Below, in pieces: positions 18,031-26,429 of a DNA stretch of 64,000 nt. The position numbers were made by a program, and so were the translations under genes. The notes below the pieces were generated by a model that saw nothing but the letters and a program-made list of their open reading frames with translations, was not told the origin of the DNA and did no database searches. Every line of letters starts with the position of its first letter. Position 1 is the first letter of the stretch. Source of the stretch: UBA4421 sp002704225 (GTDB lineage: Bacteria; Pseudomonadota; Gammaproteobacteria; Pseudomonadales; Azotimanducaceae); NCBI GenBank assembly GCA_902556425.1, contig CACDWG010000005.1, positions 62,001 to 126,000 of the forward strand. The letters are read 5' to 3'.

Positions 18031-18456
18031 GTGAATTTTCACTGGCGCTGCAAACATACTTGGCGACGGGCCTCATCGAATACTCTGTGGTGTCTGCTCG
18101 GCTGCGCCATCGGCGATCTCGGCACCATTGCCTATTTCCAGTACACGGGAACCCCATGGCCGGTCTGGGCCATCATGGCGTTGGCGATCTGCAATGGCTT
18201 GATAACATCAATCCTGCTCGAAACCCTTATTTTGCTGCGTCAAATGCCGCTGCGCTTGGCATTCAAAACCGCAATCGGCATGTCACTTATCTCCATGATT
18301 GGCATGGAGGTGGCGATGAACCTTGTCGATGTCGCGGTCACCGGTGGCGCCGTGCTGACACTGGAAGTCATACCGCTGATGCTTTTGGCCGGCTTCCTCG
18401 CACCTCTGCCCTACAACTACTGGCGTCTCAAGGCGCTGGGAAAGGACTGCCACTGA
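18031..18456 (+). CDS. DUF4396-like membrane protein
   Basis: 141 aa from a GTG at 18031 that has AAGGA nine bases upstream; an ATG at 17995 and TTG at 17959 are in-frame alternatives without a good ribosome site. It has about four hydrophobic helices. FHWRCKHTWRRASSNTLWCLLGCAIGD starts the domain and is typical of DUF4396: a Cys/His-bearing stretch ending in GCxxGD. The C-terminal PLMLLAGFLAPLPYNYWRLKALGKDCH fits the same family. Members are inner-membrane proteins of unknown role, sometimes near metal-handling genes. Confidence 0.6.
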   Translation: MNFHWRCKHTWRRASSNTLWCLLGCAIGDLGTIAYFQYTGTPWPVWAIMALAICNGLITSILLETLILLRQMPLRLAFKTAIGMSLISMIGMEVAMNLVDVAVTGGAVLTLEVIPLMLLAGFLAPLPYNYWRLKALGKDCH

Positions 18457-18477
18457 ATCGCCCCGGCAGCGGCGACG

Positions 18478-19758
18478 TTAGGCTTCGCCGTCCACCGGAA
18501 GCGGGTTTGATAGTACATAGAGACGCCACTCCACCGACAGCTCACCGGCGATTACCTCGGCAACCTGCAGTTGGGCACTCTGCAGGTCTCTCGCAGAATT
18601 CATCACATCAAGCCAGCTCTTGCTGCCGGTGAGAAATTGGCGCTCATAAGACGCGTACACCTGCTCCGACGTGCGCAACGCCTCTTCCAATGCGGGCCGA
18701 CGCAGCGCGTAAGAATCCAGCGTAGCCAGATCGGAACGCACCTGCTCACGAATGGCCAACTCTTCGCTGCGACGAAGCGCCAATGCCGAGCTCACCGCCT
18801 CACGGGCTTGAGCAATTCCAGAAAAACTTGATAAGCCCGCACCAAACTGTGACCGAATGCCGACCTGCACTCGGCTGTCCGGTCTGTGATCATCGAATTC
18901 CCGTTGGAACTGCAAGTACACTTCCGGTCGTGTTGCCGAACGTCGTTCCTTCACCCCCGCCCGCGCTACTTTTACGTTTGCATCGGCTCGCTTAAGACTT
19001 GGTGAATGGGCCAATGCGCCGATCAGCAAACCTTGGTCCCAGCGATCCAGTTCCGGGGGAGATTGGCGAGGGCCGGCAGCCAGCGTCGCGGTGTCCAGCT
19101 CCTGACCCGTCAAGACGGCAAGCGTCGTCACGGCACTGATTTCACTGGCAGCGGTGGCAGCGGCAAGGGCTTTCACCGACTGCAGCCGCCCTATGGCCAG
19201 CTCCAAATCGCTACCTGTCGAGACGCCGCCATCGAAACGTCGCTGTACTCTTTCCAACAGTTCCTGATGAAGAGACTCGCTAGCTTCTAGGGCCTGACGT
19301 TGCAGTGACGCCGAAAGCCATTGGCCATAGACTCCAACCACGCGAAAGGCCTGCTCACGGCGACTCTCGGCCAGAGAGGCCGTTAACACGCTGACATTTG
19401 CATGGGCTGAATCCAATCCAGCACTCAGTCGTCCCCCGCTCCACAAAGGCTGTTCTAAACTCAGCACCGTCGTGTAGCCGTCATTATCGACAAAGGCCTT
19501 CTCATAGGACACGCCCGGCGTTGGAAAATACTGCCATTTTGCGGTTTTCACGGCCTGATCCCCGGCTCTTAAATTCGCCTTCCCTTCTTCGACGAGTGGG
19601 TGGGTTGTGATGGCTCTTTGTATCAAGCTACTGAGGGTGGGGACGTTTCCATGAGCATCAGCATCCTCGTTTGATGGATTGACAGTCGCTGCAAACCCCG
19701 GCGCTACGGCCAGCAAATGAACAACCAACACGAATCGAAGTCTCAAATGGAATATCAC
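18478..19758 (-). CDS. TolC-family outer membrane efflux protein
   Basis: 426 aa. I chose GTG at 19756-19758 with AGGGGG seven bases upstream over TTG at 19779. A signal peptide (MIFHLRLRFVLVVHLLAV then GFA) is followed by two repeats rich in Ala/Leu/Arg helices, as in outer-membrane efflux proteins that form a periplasm-spanning trimer. PGVSYEKAFVDNDG and YLQFQREFDDH look like the short beta segments. No membrane-fusion or inner-membrane pump gene is adjacent, so its partner is elsewhere. Confidence 0.82.
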   Translation of the reverse strand: MIFHLRLRFVLVVHLLAVAPGFAATVNPSNEDADAHGNVPTLSSLIQRAITTHPLVEEGKANLRAGDQAVKTAKWQYFPTPGVSYEKAFVDNDGYTTVLSLEQPLWSGGRLSAGLDSAHANVSVLTASLAESRREQAFRVVGVYGQWLSASLQRQALEASESLHQELLERVQRRFDGGVSTGSDLELAIGRLQSVKALAAATAASEISAVTTLAVLTGQELDTATLAAGPRQSPPELDRWDQGLLIGALAHSPSLKRADANVKVARAGVKERRSATRPEVYLQFQREFDDHRPDSRVQVGIRSQFGAGLSSFSGIAQAREAVSSALALRRSEELAIREQVRSDLATLDSYALRRPALEEALRTSEQVYASYERQFLTGSKSWLDVMNSARDLQSAQLQVAEVIAGELSVEWRLYVLSNPLPVDGEA

Positions 19759-19896
19759 GAAGCGGCCCCCTGTCGGCAATGCGGTAAGCCGTGCATTTAG
19801 ACTTCACAGTCGTAAGGGATACATTTCGTGGCGATGAGCGGTAGCTATAATCCGACGAATGGTCGCCAGGGGTTTGTAACGGGGTAGATAGGAAGG

Positions 19897-19920
19897 CGCC
19901 CTGTCTGGCGTGACAGGGCG
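19897..19920 (-). terminator. Hairpin, probable terminator after the P450 gene
   Basis: A perfect nine-pair stem (CGCCCTGTC with GACAGGGCG, six-base loop) lies 17 bp beyond the P450 stop on the minus strand and is followed there by CCTTCCTATCT, a poor T tract. It is probably a terminator; the weak tail lowers confidence. Confidence 0.5.
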
Positions 19921-19937
19921 TGCGGTCTGCAACCGGG

Positions 19938-21269
19938 TTAGGCCTTGCGCGTTACCCGAACAGGCAGGTGGGTGTAGCCGTTCACAAACGACGAAAATGT
20001 GCGCTCGGGTTCCGCTTGGACCTCGATTTTTTCAAACCGCTGCAGCAGTTCTTCCCACAGAATACGCAATTGCAATTCCGCCAAGCGGTTGCCCATACAG
20101 CGATGCACCCCAAAACCAAAGGACAGATGCTGACGCGCGTTTGGCCGCTCAATGTCTAACCTGTCAGGGTCCTCAAACACAGCGTTATCGCGGTTGCCTG
20201 AGGCATACCACATGAGGATTTGGTCACCCTGTTTGATCTGCTTGCCGCCCAGTTCGATATCGTGATTCGCCGTGCGCCGCATGTAGGCCAGCGGCGTTTG
20301 CCAGCGAATGACTTCCGCTACCATTTGCGGAATCAGCTCTGGGTTCGCTGCCAGCTTGGTGAACTGGTCTGGGAATTTATTGAGGCTGTAAACGCTGCCC
20401 GACATCGTGTTGCGCGTCGTGTCGTTACCGCCAACAATCAGCAACAGCAGGTTCCCAAGATACTCCATAGGCGAGAGGTCTTTCGTGTCCTCCCCATGCG
20501 CCATCATGGAGACCAAGTCGTGGCCAGGATTCTGCAAACGCTCTTCCTTCAGCCGCGTAAAGTACTGCAAACATTCCAGCAGTTCTTCGCGCCGCTGGTC
20601 CACGGTTTCGATGATGCCCCCTGGCTGAGGGATCGCAAAGGTGACGTCGGACCACCGAGTCAGTTTGCTACGATCTTCGAACGGGAAGTCGAATAGGGTC
20701 GCCAGCATCATCGTGGTTAGCTCAATCGAAACCGTTTCGACCCAATCGAAGGTTTCGCCTTCGGGAAGTCCATCGAGCACCGCGCACGTACGCTCTCTAA
20801 TCAGCGCTTCCATGTTGTGGAGGTTCGTTGGGGCCACAGATCCGGCCACCGCTTTGCGTTGGGCGTCATGCACAGGGGGGTCCATCGCGATAAACGTGGT
20901 CGTCTGTAGCATGCCTTCCGGTAGCTCCGCACCAACCGGGAAACCCAGCGTGATGCCATGGGCCGAACTGAAATTCTTCCAGTCCGTGTCTACCTTTTTG
21001 ATGTCAGCATAGCGACTGAGAGACCAAAACCGTCCGGCCGTTTCTGTCTCGTTGAAGTGCACGGGGTCCTCTTCACGCAAGCGCGCAAAGTACTCATGCC
21101 ATCGGTTCTCACTGAACAATCGGGGATGCACAGGCAAGATATCTTCCAGAGCAACATCCGCAGCTGCGGGCATCGGACCTTTGAAGCTGGCACCAGCGGC
21201 ACTGGGCATACGAGCCTCAGGCGCGTCGGTGCTCGTGGTTTCTTCGGCACTGACCGGTTGTTCGCTCAT
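19938..21269 (-). CDS. Cytochrome P450
   Basis: 443 aa soluble bacterial-type P450, a heme monooxygenase. Seen: the I-helix oxygen-activation motif IVGGNDTTRN (about residue 275), the K-helix EVIRW (ExxR), and the heme loop FGFGVHRCMG with thiolate Cys391. The proline-rich and acidic N-terminus (about 40 residues) is not a membrane anchor. Such P450s need a ferredoxin and reductase; neither is encoded nearby. The MaoC gene starts divergently 144 bp away. Sequence resembles P450s of terpenoid or steroid oxidation, but that is only a hint. Confidence 0.93.
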   Translation of the reverse strand: MSEQPVSAEETTSTDAPEARMPSAAGASFKGPMPAAADVALEDILPVHPRLFSENRWHEYFARLREEDPVHFNETETAGRFWSLSRYADIKKVDTDWKNFSSAHGITLGFPVGAELPEGMLQTTTFIAMDPPVHDAQRKAVAGSVAPTNLHNMEALIRERTCAVLDGLPEGETFDWVETVSIELTTMMLATLFDFPFEDRSKLTRWSDVTFAIPQPGGIIETVDQRREELLECLQYFTRLKEERLQNPGHDLVSMMAHGEDTKDLSPMEYLGNLLLLIVGGNDTTRNTMSGSVYSLNKFPDQFTKLAANPELIPQMVAEVIRWQTPLAYMRRTANHDIELGGKQIKQGDQILMWYASGNRDNAVFEDPDRLDIERPNARQHLSFGFGVHRCMGNRLAELQLRILWEELLQRFEKIEVQAEPERTFSSFVNGYTHLPVRVTRKA

Positions 21270-21413
21270 GGTTTCCTCGTTTTGTTACTGAAATACATTG
21301 GGACGCAGAGCCTGCCCAGAACGACGTTTACTGTCAATCCGCGAGATCAGTGCGCTAACCCCGCTGTTGCTTTACCCTGCTCTCTTTTTCGGCTGAAGCC
21401 ATTGAGGCGCCTT

Positions 21414-21887
21414 ATGACCACGACTACACCGTTTTTATTGGCAACTGCCCGCCAACGTATTGGCGAGAAGATTGGTATTAGCCCCTGGGTCTTAATCGAC
21501 CAGGTACAGGTCAATGTATTTGGCGAGGTCACTCGCTGGCGCACGCCCGGCCACTGCGACGTGGAGCATGGAAAAACCACACCGTATGGCGGTACCTTGA
21601 TGCACGGATTCCATGCCATCAGTTTGATCACACATTTTTACAAAAGCAGCGAACTGTGGCCTGAAGACGGTCGCGACCCGCTGAATTACGGGTTGGACAA
21701 GGTGCGTATTTTACAGCCCATCGTTATTGGCGATGGGGTCAGGCTAAGGTCCCATATCAGCCTGCTGGACGCCCAGCCCAAGACAGCGGGGGACATGCTG
21801 CTGAAGACCCGGCACGAGATCGAAGTGCAGGGACTAGAGGGTTCTGCCGTCTACGCCGAATATCTCACCTACTGGCACGCAGCTTGA
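21414..21887 (+). CDS. MaoC-like hotdog dehydratase
   Basis: 157 aa from the ATG at 21414, with GAGG six bases upstream; a longer in-frame reading from 20958 runs antisense to the P450 gene and is not credible. ARQRIGEKIGISPWVLIDQVQVNVFGEVTR and TPYGGTLMHGFHAISLITHF fit MaoC/NodN enoyl-CoA hydratases; the GxxxHG-like segment holds the catalytic His. Probably hydrates a CoA-bound enoyl intermediate. Translationally coupled to the CPBP gene by a TTGA overlap. Confidence 0.85.
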   Translation: MTTTTPFLLATARQRIGEKIGISPWVLIDQVQVNVFGEVTRWRTPGHCDVEHGKTTPYGGTLMHGFHAISLITHFYKSSELWPEDGRDPLNYGLDKVRILQPIVIGDGVRLRSHISLLDAQPKTAGDMLLKTRHEIEVQGLEGSAVYAEYLTYWHAA

Positions 21888-22501
21888 GTACCTCAAACGA
21901 ATCCCCGGAGCCATTGCATCAGCCCAACCACGCAGCGTCGTCCGGTCGCCTGCAACGTCCTGCGGCAAATGACGGAACCCACATCAGCAGTTTTCGGCAA
22001 GTACTCCGCAGACACGGCCTCACCATGGGGCTCTGTGCCCTTGTCGGTCTTGTTCTGCCTAACGCATTGGATCGTATCCAGGCCACAACCTTAAGTAGCT
22101 TCGCCTCGCCGCTTTCCTATCTCGCAGCAACACTCGCGCTGGGCGTTTTCCTTGCCTTCTATCAAGCGCGCAGAGGCCATCCGCCAAACCTGCGAAACAG
22201 CCTGTGGATCGTCTATTTACTGTATATCAGCCTTGTTGAAGAACTGGCATTCCGGCTGCTGTTTCCGATGTGGCTGGGCGAGTCGATCCACCTCACCGGC
22301 GCTATCGTGGTGAGCAACCTGATTTTCGCAGGAATCCACTACATCACCCTGCGATGGCATTGGTGGAACTGCCTATTCGTCTTCGCAGGGGGCATGGGCT
22401 TTAGCCACATGCTCGCAAATTATGAAAATCTGACCTTAGTCATTTTGACGCATTGGTTTTTTACCTTTTTGAACACGCCGACCCCACCCCGCGGCAGCTA
22501 G
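21884..22501 (+). CDS. CPBP-family intramembrane metalloprotease
   Basis: 205 aa starting at a TTG that overlaps the MaoC stop (TTGA). About five helices. The CPBP/Abi motifs are present: VEELAFR (motif 1, EExxxR), SNLIFAGIHY (motif 2, FxxxH) and FSHMLANYENL (motif 3, H). CPBP members cleave membrane or lipoprotein substrates, or act in bacteriocin self-immunity. The first 45 residues are polar and lack membrane helices. The start has no independent ribosome site, so re-initiation after MaoC is likely. Confidence 0.8.
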   Translation: MSTSNESPEPLHQPNHAASSGRLQRPAANDGTHISSFRQVLRRHGLTMGLCALVGLVLPNALDRIQATTLSSFASPLSYLAATLALGVFLAFYQARRGHPPNLRNSLWIVYLLYISLVEELAFRLLFPMWLGESIHLTGAIVVSNLIFAGIHYITLRWHWWNCLFVFAGGMGFSHMLANYENLTLVILTHWFFTFLNTPTPPRGS

Positions 22502-22521
22502 GCAACCGGCAACCGGCAACG
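22501..22521 (+). repeat. Short tandem heptamer repeat
   Basis: Three near-complete copies of the heptamer GGCAACC run in tandem immediately after the CPBP stop. No known function; may be a slippage site. Confidence 0.6.
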
Positions 22522-22597
22522 GAAACCCCTTATCTGCGTCTTGCGTCTGGTGTCGGTTTACGTATCAATGCAGGTTCACAACTTTAGGGAGAGAACT

Positions 22598-23272
22598 ATG
22601 TCAGAACCGCAATTGGAACTGAGCAACGACGCGCTACTGAGCACCACGCGCGCTGTCCGCAAACGGTTGGACTTCGACCGCGACGTGCCCATGTCAGCGA
22701 TCAGAGAATGCATGGAGTTGGCGGTACAGGCACCGTCGGGATCCAATGCCCAAGGCTGGCAATTCATGTTCGTCACGGACCCTGAAAAACGCGCCAAAAT
22801 CGGTGAGTACTATCGCCAGGCGTTCAGCCTCTATCGCGACATGCCCTTTGCCATTCATAAATTGAACGCCGACGGTTCAGACCCAGCGCTGTCAGGCAGC
22901 CAGGAACGGAGTGCATCGTCGGCGGATTACTTAGCTGACAACATGGCCAAAGCGCCGGTACTGATGATTCCCTGCATCGAAGGGCGCATCGACAACGCCG
23001 ATGGAGCGAACGCGAGCGCACAGGCCGGCACCATGGGTTCAATCATTCCCGCTGCGTGGAGCTTTATGCTGGCCGCTCGGGCTCGGGGCCTAGGTACCGC
23101 ATGGACGACCCTGCACTTAGCTCATGAAAAAGCCGTAGCCGAGCTGCTGGGTATTCCATACGAGTCTTATACTCAAGTCGCCCTCATCCCCATCGCCTAT
23201 ACGAAGGGCACGGAGTTCAAGGCCGCTTACCGCCCGCCGGTCGAGACCGTAATGCACGTAGACGAGTGGTAA
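22598..23272 (+). CDS. Nitroreductase-family FMN oxidoreductase
   Basis: 224 aa from ATG at 22598 after GGGAGAG. The opening TRAVRKRLDFDRDVP and QAPSGSNAQGWQF are the FMN-binding N-terminal segments, with the phosphate-binding RxRR-like Arg cluster. The middle GSIIPAAWSFMLAARARGLGTAWTT and the Tyr-Thr-Gln near VALIPIAYTKG complete the nitroreductase fold. Uses NAD(P)H to reduce nitro groups, quinones or flavin. Forms a homodimer in the family. Not linked to a clear operon. Confidence 0.85.
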   Translation: MSEPQLELSNDALLSTTRAVRKRLDFDRDVPMSAIRECMELAVQAPSGSNAQGWQFMFVTDPEKRAKIGEYYRQAFSLYRDMPFAIHKLNADGSDPALSGSQERSASSADYLADNMAKAPVLMIPCIEGRIDNADGANASAQAGTMGSIIPAAWSFMLAARARGLGTAWTTLHLAHEKAVAELLGIPYESYTQVALIPIAYTKGTEFKAAYRPPVETVMHVDEW

Positions 23273-23282
23273 AGGGGCCTTG

Positions 23283-23310
23283 GGCGCTTTTGACGACATT
23301 GAAAAGCGCC
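23283..23310. terminator. Convergent bidirectional terminator hairpin
   Basis: A perfect nine-pair stem (GGCGCTTTT with AAAAGCGCC) around a ten-base loop lies between the nitroreductase stop at 23272 and the dehalogenase stop at 23345. The A/T-rich stem base can supply a T-run in either direction. Confidence 0.6.
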
Positions 23311-23344
23311 AACTCACATCTCTTTTGCGGCTAAGGCCTCTGTC

Positions 23345-24313
23345 TTAGCCCTTCCCCTCGAGTATCAAAGCCGCGAGCTGGGCACCGTGAGTGTTTTGCG
23401 GAAAGTGCCCGGCATCAGGCAGCGCATCAAATCGCGCATTCATCTGCTCAGCCCACTGGCGACCCCAGCTTTCCGTAAACACGTCATCGGCACAGCCCCA
23501 AATAAAGTGGCAGCCCTTACCGCTGGCAGACCAGTTCAACAGGGTTCGGTAATGCAGGGATTGCGCTGCGGCATTGCCATTGTGGTAGCTGTCCAATGGA
23601 ATGGAGAGCGGGAAGCGGCGGAAGCCGTTATAGCCCGCATCCGGCAGGCCTTTGTAGGGTGCGGAAAAGCCTTGATAAATGTTCGCGGCGGCACCGCTCA
23701 AGCCAGGATCTTCTCCGTCTACAAAGGCGGACATAAACGTTGCAACGTCGATAAGGCCAGAGCTGAGAACCAGAAGCAACCCAATATCAGGTTCCTCACG
23801 GGCATAGGTCCCACCCGCATGCCAACCCGCATTCCAGCGCCGTATGCCAGCGGAATACTCGTACGCCTCATGATGCAACCAGGTATTCATGATCACCAGA
23901 TCGGAAAATCGCTCGGGCATCATGGCCGCTTGGGCTAAGCCCGTTGGGCCACCCCAGTCCTGACAGACCAATGTGATGCTCTGTAAATCCAGCTCGACTA
24001 TCAGAGAGGTCAATATCTCCGTATGTCGAGCGATGGTGTACCAATGAATATCCGTTGGCTTGTCCGATCGACCGAACCCCATATGATCCGGCGCAATACA
24101 GCGATACCCAGCGTCCACCAGCACGGGAATCACATCACGGTACAGATACGACCAGGTGGGCATACCATGCATGAGCAACATCACGGGCCCGTCCTTGGGG
24201 CCTTCATCCAGATAGTGCATTCGCAGATCTTGCCATCCGTGATAGTTCGGCGCGAAAGCGAAACCGGGTAAGTCAGTGAAATTTTCTTCTGCTGTTCGTA
24301 CAAACTCCGTCAT
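23345..24313 (-). CDS. Haloalkane dehalogenase-like alpha/beta hydrolase
   Basis: 322 aa. ATG at 24311-24313 with GAGAGGA upstream is preferred to TTG at 24316. Layout matches haloalkane dehalogenases: nucleophile Asp119 in CQDWGG with Trp120 directly after (first halide ligand), acid Asp at about 276 in GCADD, and catalytic His303 in DAGHFPQ. The oxyanion strand reads LMHGMPTWSYLYR, where DhlA-type enzymes have Glu and others Asn at the Met position, so halide binding may differ. Most likely a dehalogenase-fold enzyme; dehalogenation itself is unproven. Confidence 0.75.
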   Translation of the reverse strand: MTEFVRTAEENFTDLPGFAFAPNYHGWQDLRMHYLDEGPKDGPVMLLMHGMPTWSYLYRDVIPVLVDAGYRCIAPDHMGFGRSDKPTDIHWYTIARHTEILTSLIVELDLQSITLVCQDWGGPTGLAQAAMMPERFSDLVIMNTWLHHEAYEYSAGIRRWNAGWHAGGTYAREEPDIGLLLVLSSGLIDVATFMSAFVDGEDPGLSGAAANIYQGFSAPYKGLPDAGYNGFRRFPLSIPLDSYHNGNAAAQSLHYRTLLNWSASGKGCHFIWGCADDVFTESWGRQWAEQMNARFDALPDAGHFPQNTHGAQLAALILEGKG

Positions 24314-24340
24314 CAATTCCTCTCCTACGATCGCGTCAAA

Positions 24341-25234
24341 TCAAGGCTCAACTGGCAGATCTTTCAGTCCTTTTTTATTTCGGAACAGCGCCAAGGGCAA
24401 GAAAATAAAAGGCAACAGCTTGTCGTAGTGCATAGGGGTTAGGCGCTGGGCCAGATCGATGAGCTTGGCGTCCAAGCCCACAAAAATTCGGCTGCGGCGC
24501 TTACGCACACCATTGAGAATCACCTCGGCTGCCTTACTGGCATGCATACCATTTTGCCGGAACGCCTCACCTTGCTCTTCCTGAGTGGCATCGGGCCGGG
24601 CAAACATTCCCTTCTTCTCTTCTTTCTCTTCAGACGGATTCACTTTCGCTGCAGAAAGAATGTTTGTACCGATGTGTCCGGGGTGCACACAATGCACTTG
24701 CACAGACGTTCCCTTCATTTCTTTCGCAAGACTCTCAGTGAAACCTCGCACGGCAAACTTAGTCGCGTGATAAACGCTCTGGCGTGGCACCGCAATCATG
24801 CCGAAGATTGACGAGGTATTAACCACCGCGGATTCAGGCCGTTCCTTCAAGTAAGGCAAGAACGCCCGTGTCATGTTAACGACGCCGTGTAAATTCACGT
24901 CCATGACCTTGTCCCAGTCCGGCTCTGGCATGTTGGCAAAATCCGAATCGATGGTGATACCCGCATTGTTGAACACCAAGTCCACCTTGCCATGTTGGGC
25001 AATCACCTTTTCCGGCAGAGCATTAATCGCTGCTTCATCACCTACATCCAACCTATGACTGGAAACCGCCACGTTGTAGTTTTTCAACATGGCTGCAGTT
25101 CCCGCCAAGGTGTCCTCGTTAACGTCGCAAATCACGACATCGCAACCAGACTTCGCCAACAGTACGGCCAGGTAGCGACCCATCCCAGATCCAGCCCCGG
25201 TAATGACCGCGACCTTTGACATAAAATCCTTCAT
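24341..25234 (-). CDS. SDR-family NAD(P)-dependent oxidoreductase
   Basis: 297 aa. TGAGSGMG (about residues 12-19) is the nucleotide-binding turn, NNAG follows, and YHATK holds the catalytic Tyr and Lys. The C-terminal 60 residues with LTPMHYDKLLPF and FLPLALF are longer and more hydrophobic than the classical core and may touch a membrane. ATG at 25232-25234 with AAGGAAA. It sits 28 bp upstream of the dehalogenase-like gene in the same direction, so co-transcription is likely. Substrate unknown. Confidence 0.85.
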   Translation of the reverse strand: MKDFMSKVAVITGAGSGMGRYLAVLLAKSGCDVVICDVNEDTLAGTAAMLKNYNVAVSSHRLDVGDEAAINALPEKVIAQHGKVDLVFNNAGITIDSDFANMPEPDWDKVMDVNLHGVVNMTRAFLPYLKERPESAVVNTSSIFGMIAVPRQSVYHATKFAVRGFTESLAKEMKGTSVQVHCVHPGHIGTNILSAAKVNPSEEKEEKKGMFARPDATQEEQGEAFRQNGMHASKAAEVILNGVRKRRSRIFVGLDAKLIDLAQRLTPMHYDKLLPFIFLPLALFRNKKGLKDLPVEP

Positions 25235-25278
25235 GTTTGTTTCCTTGGTTGTTTGCTCGCGCTAGTCCATTGGGCGAT

Positions 25279-26406
25279 TTAGAGACTCTGATACACGGCC
25301 TGCAATAGGCTCATGGAGCGGTTATCGCCCATAAGTCCGGGGAACATTTTGTTCATCACGAACGATGCGCTCAGACTGGCGTCTTGATCCACCACCACAC
25401 TCGAGCCGCCCCAGCCCCCCCAGAAGCAGGTGTTCTGATTCGGCGACAGCGGCATCACTTCCGAATTGAGGCCAAGGCCTAAACCAAAAGCAATGGGCAC
25501 GCCCAATACCATATCCGTACCGGCGATTCGCGTCTGCATCACCGATTCGGCGGTTTCCTTGGAAAACAAGTCGACCCCAAAGGCCGAACCCTTGCAGGCC
25601 AGCGGCGCTTGCAGTCGGGCGATTGCCCGCGCATTAGAATGACCGTTAGCAGCCGGAATTTCTGCCCGGCGCCACCCGTCTGTCCATGACTGGGTTGCCG
25701 GCGCAAACGGGCTGGCGAAGGTACGAGCGGCAATTGAGTCATTGTCCGCGCTCGGCGCACTGCCATCACCGGTAGGAATCAAAGCCCCGATTCGAGGAAA
25801 TTCGCTGTCGGGCACGCCAATGTAGAAGTCTGCGTTCAACGGCCCAGCGATCTCTTCTTGAAAAAAGGTGCCAAGACTTTTGCCGGTAATGCGTCGTACT
25901 AACTCACCAATCAAGTAACCCTGGGTGAGCGCATGGTAACCTGAGGCAGAACCGGGCTCCCACCAAGGCGCTTGCGCCGCCAACGTCGTCACCATCTTAT
26001 CCCAGTCGTACATGTCGTCAGGCGTCATGTGTTGATCCATGCCAGACAGACCTGATGCATGATTCATGAAGTGCCACACCTTGACACTGTGCTTACCGTT
26101 TTGAGCAAACTCTGGCCAGTAATCGGCGACATTCGTATCAAAATCCAGCTGACCACGGTCGGCCAGCAGCAGGGCGCAAAGAAAAGACATGGTCTTGGTA
26201 GAGCTATAGACATTGACAATGGTGTCTTGCTGCCATGGTTGCGTACGAGCTTCATCCAAGTGACCTCCCCACAGGTCGATCACCATCTCGCCTTCAACGG
26301 TTACGGCAAACGAAGCACCCACGTCATCACCCCGATCAATGCTCGCCGACAGCAAGTCCCGCACACCAGCAAATTTTTCATCACACACACCGTATATCTC
26401 AGCCAT
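25279..26406 (-). CDS. Beta-lactamase-family serine esterase
   Basis: 375 aa from ATG at 26404-26406 (GGAGGG upstream); a longer in-frame start lies inside lacZ. SxxK at residues 68-71 (SSTK) and a later YHALTQGY are the serine-hydrolase motifs of class-C beta-lactamase/EstB-type esterases. There is no signal peptide, arguing for cytoplasmic esterase activity rather than antibiotic resistance. It lies 23 bp downstream of lacZ and 44 bp upstream of the SDR, so the run from lacZ to 23345 may be one transcript. Confidence 0.88.
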   Translation of the reverse strand: MAEIYGVCDEKFAGVRDLLSASIDRGDDVGASFAVTVEGEMVIDLWGGHLDEARTQPWQQDTIVNVYSSTKTMSFLCALLLADRGQLDFDTNVADYWPEFAQNGKHSVKVWHFMNHASGLSGMDQHMTPDDMYDWDKMVTTLAAQAPWWEPGSASGYHALTQGYLIGELVRRITGKSLGTFFQEEIAGPLNADFYIGVPDSEFPRIGALIPTGDGSAPSADNDSIAARTFASPFAPATQSWTDGWRRAEIPAANGHSNARAIARLQAPLACKGSAFGVDLFSKETAESVMQTRIAGTDMVLGVPIAFGLGLGLNSEVMPLSPNQNTCFWGGWGGSSVVVDQDASLSASFVMNKMFPGLMGDNRSMSLLQAVYQSL

Positions 26407-26429
26407 GCCATCCCTCCAGAGTATCGAAT

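Noticed and set aside
20958..21413. N-terminal extension of the MaoC-like protein
   Set aside because: It runs antisense to the P450 gene, lacks family similarity, and the ATG at 21414 has a ribosome site and a normal length.
22501..22521. Tandem GGCAACC as a CRISPR or att site
   Set aside because: Only three seven-base copies, no spacers, no integrase or Cas gene nearby.
25279..26406. Antibiotic-resistance beta-lactamase
   Set aside because: No signal peptide, EstB-like length and context of catabolic genes favour an esterase.
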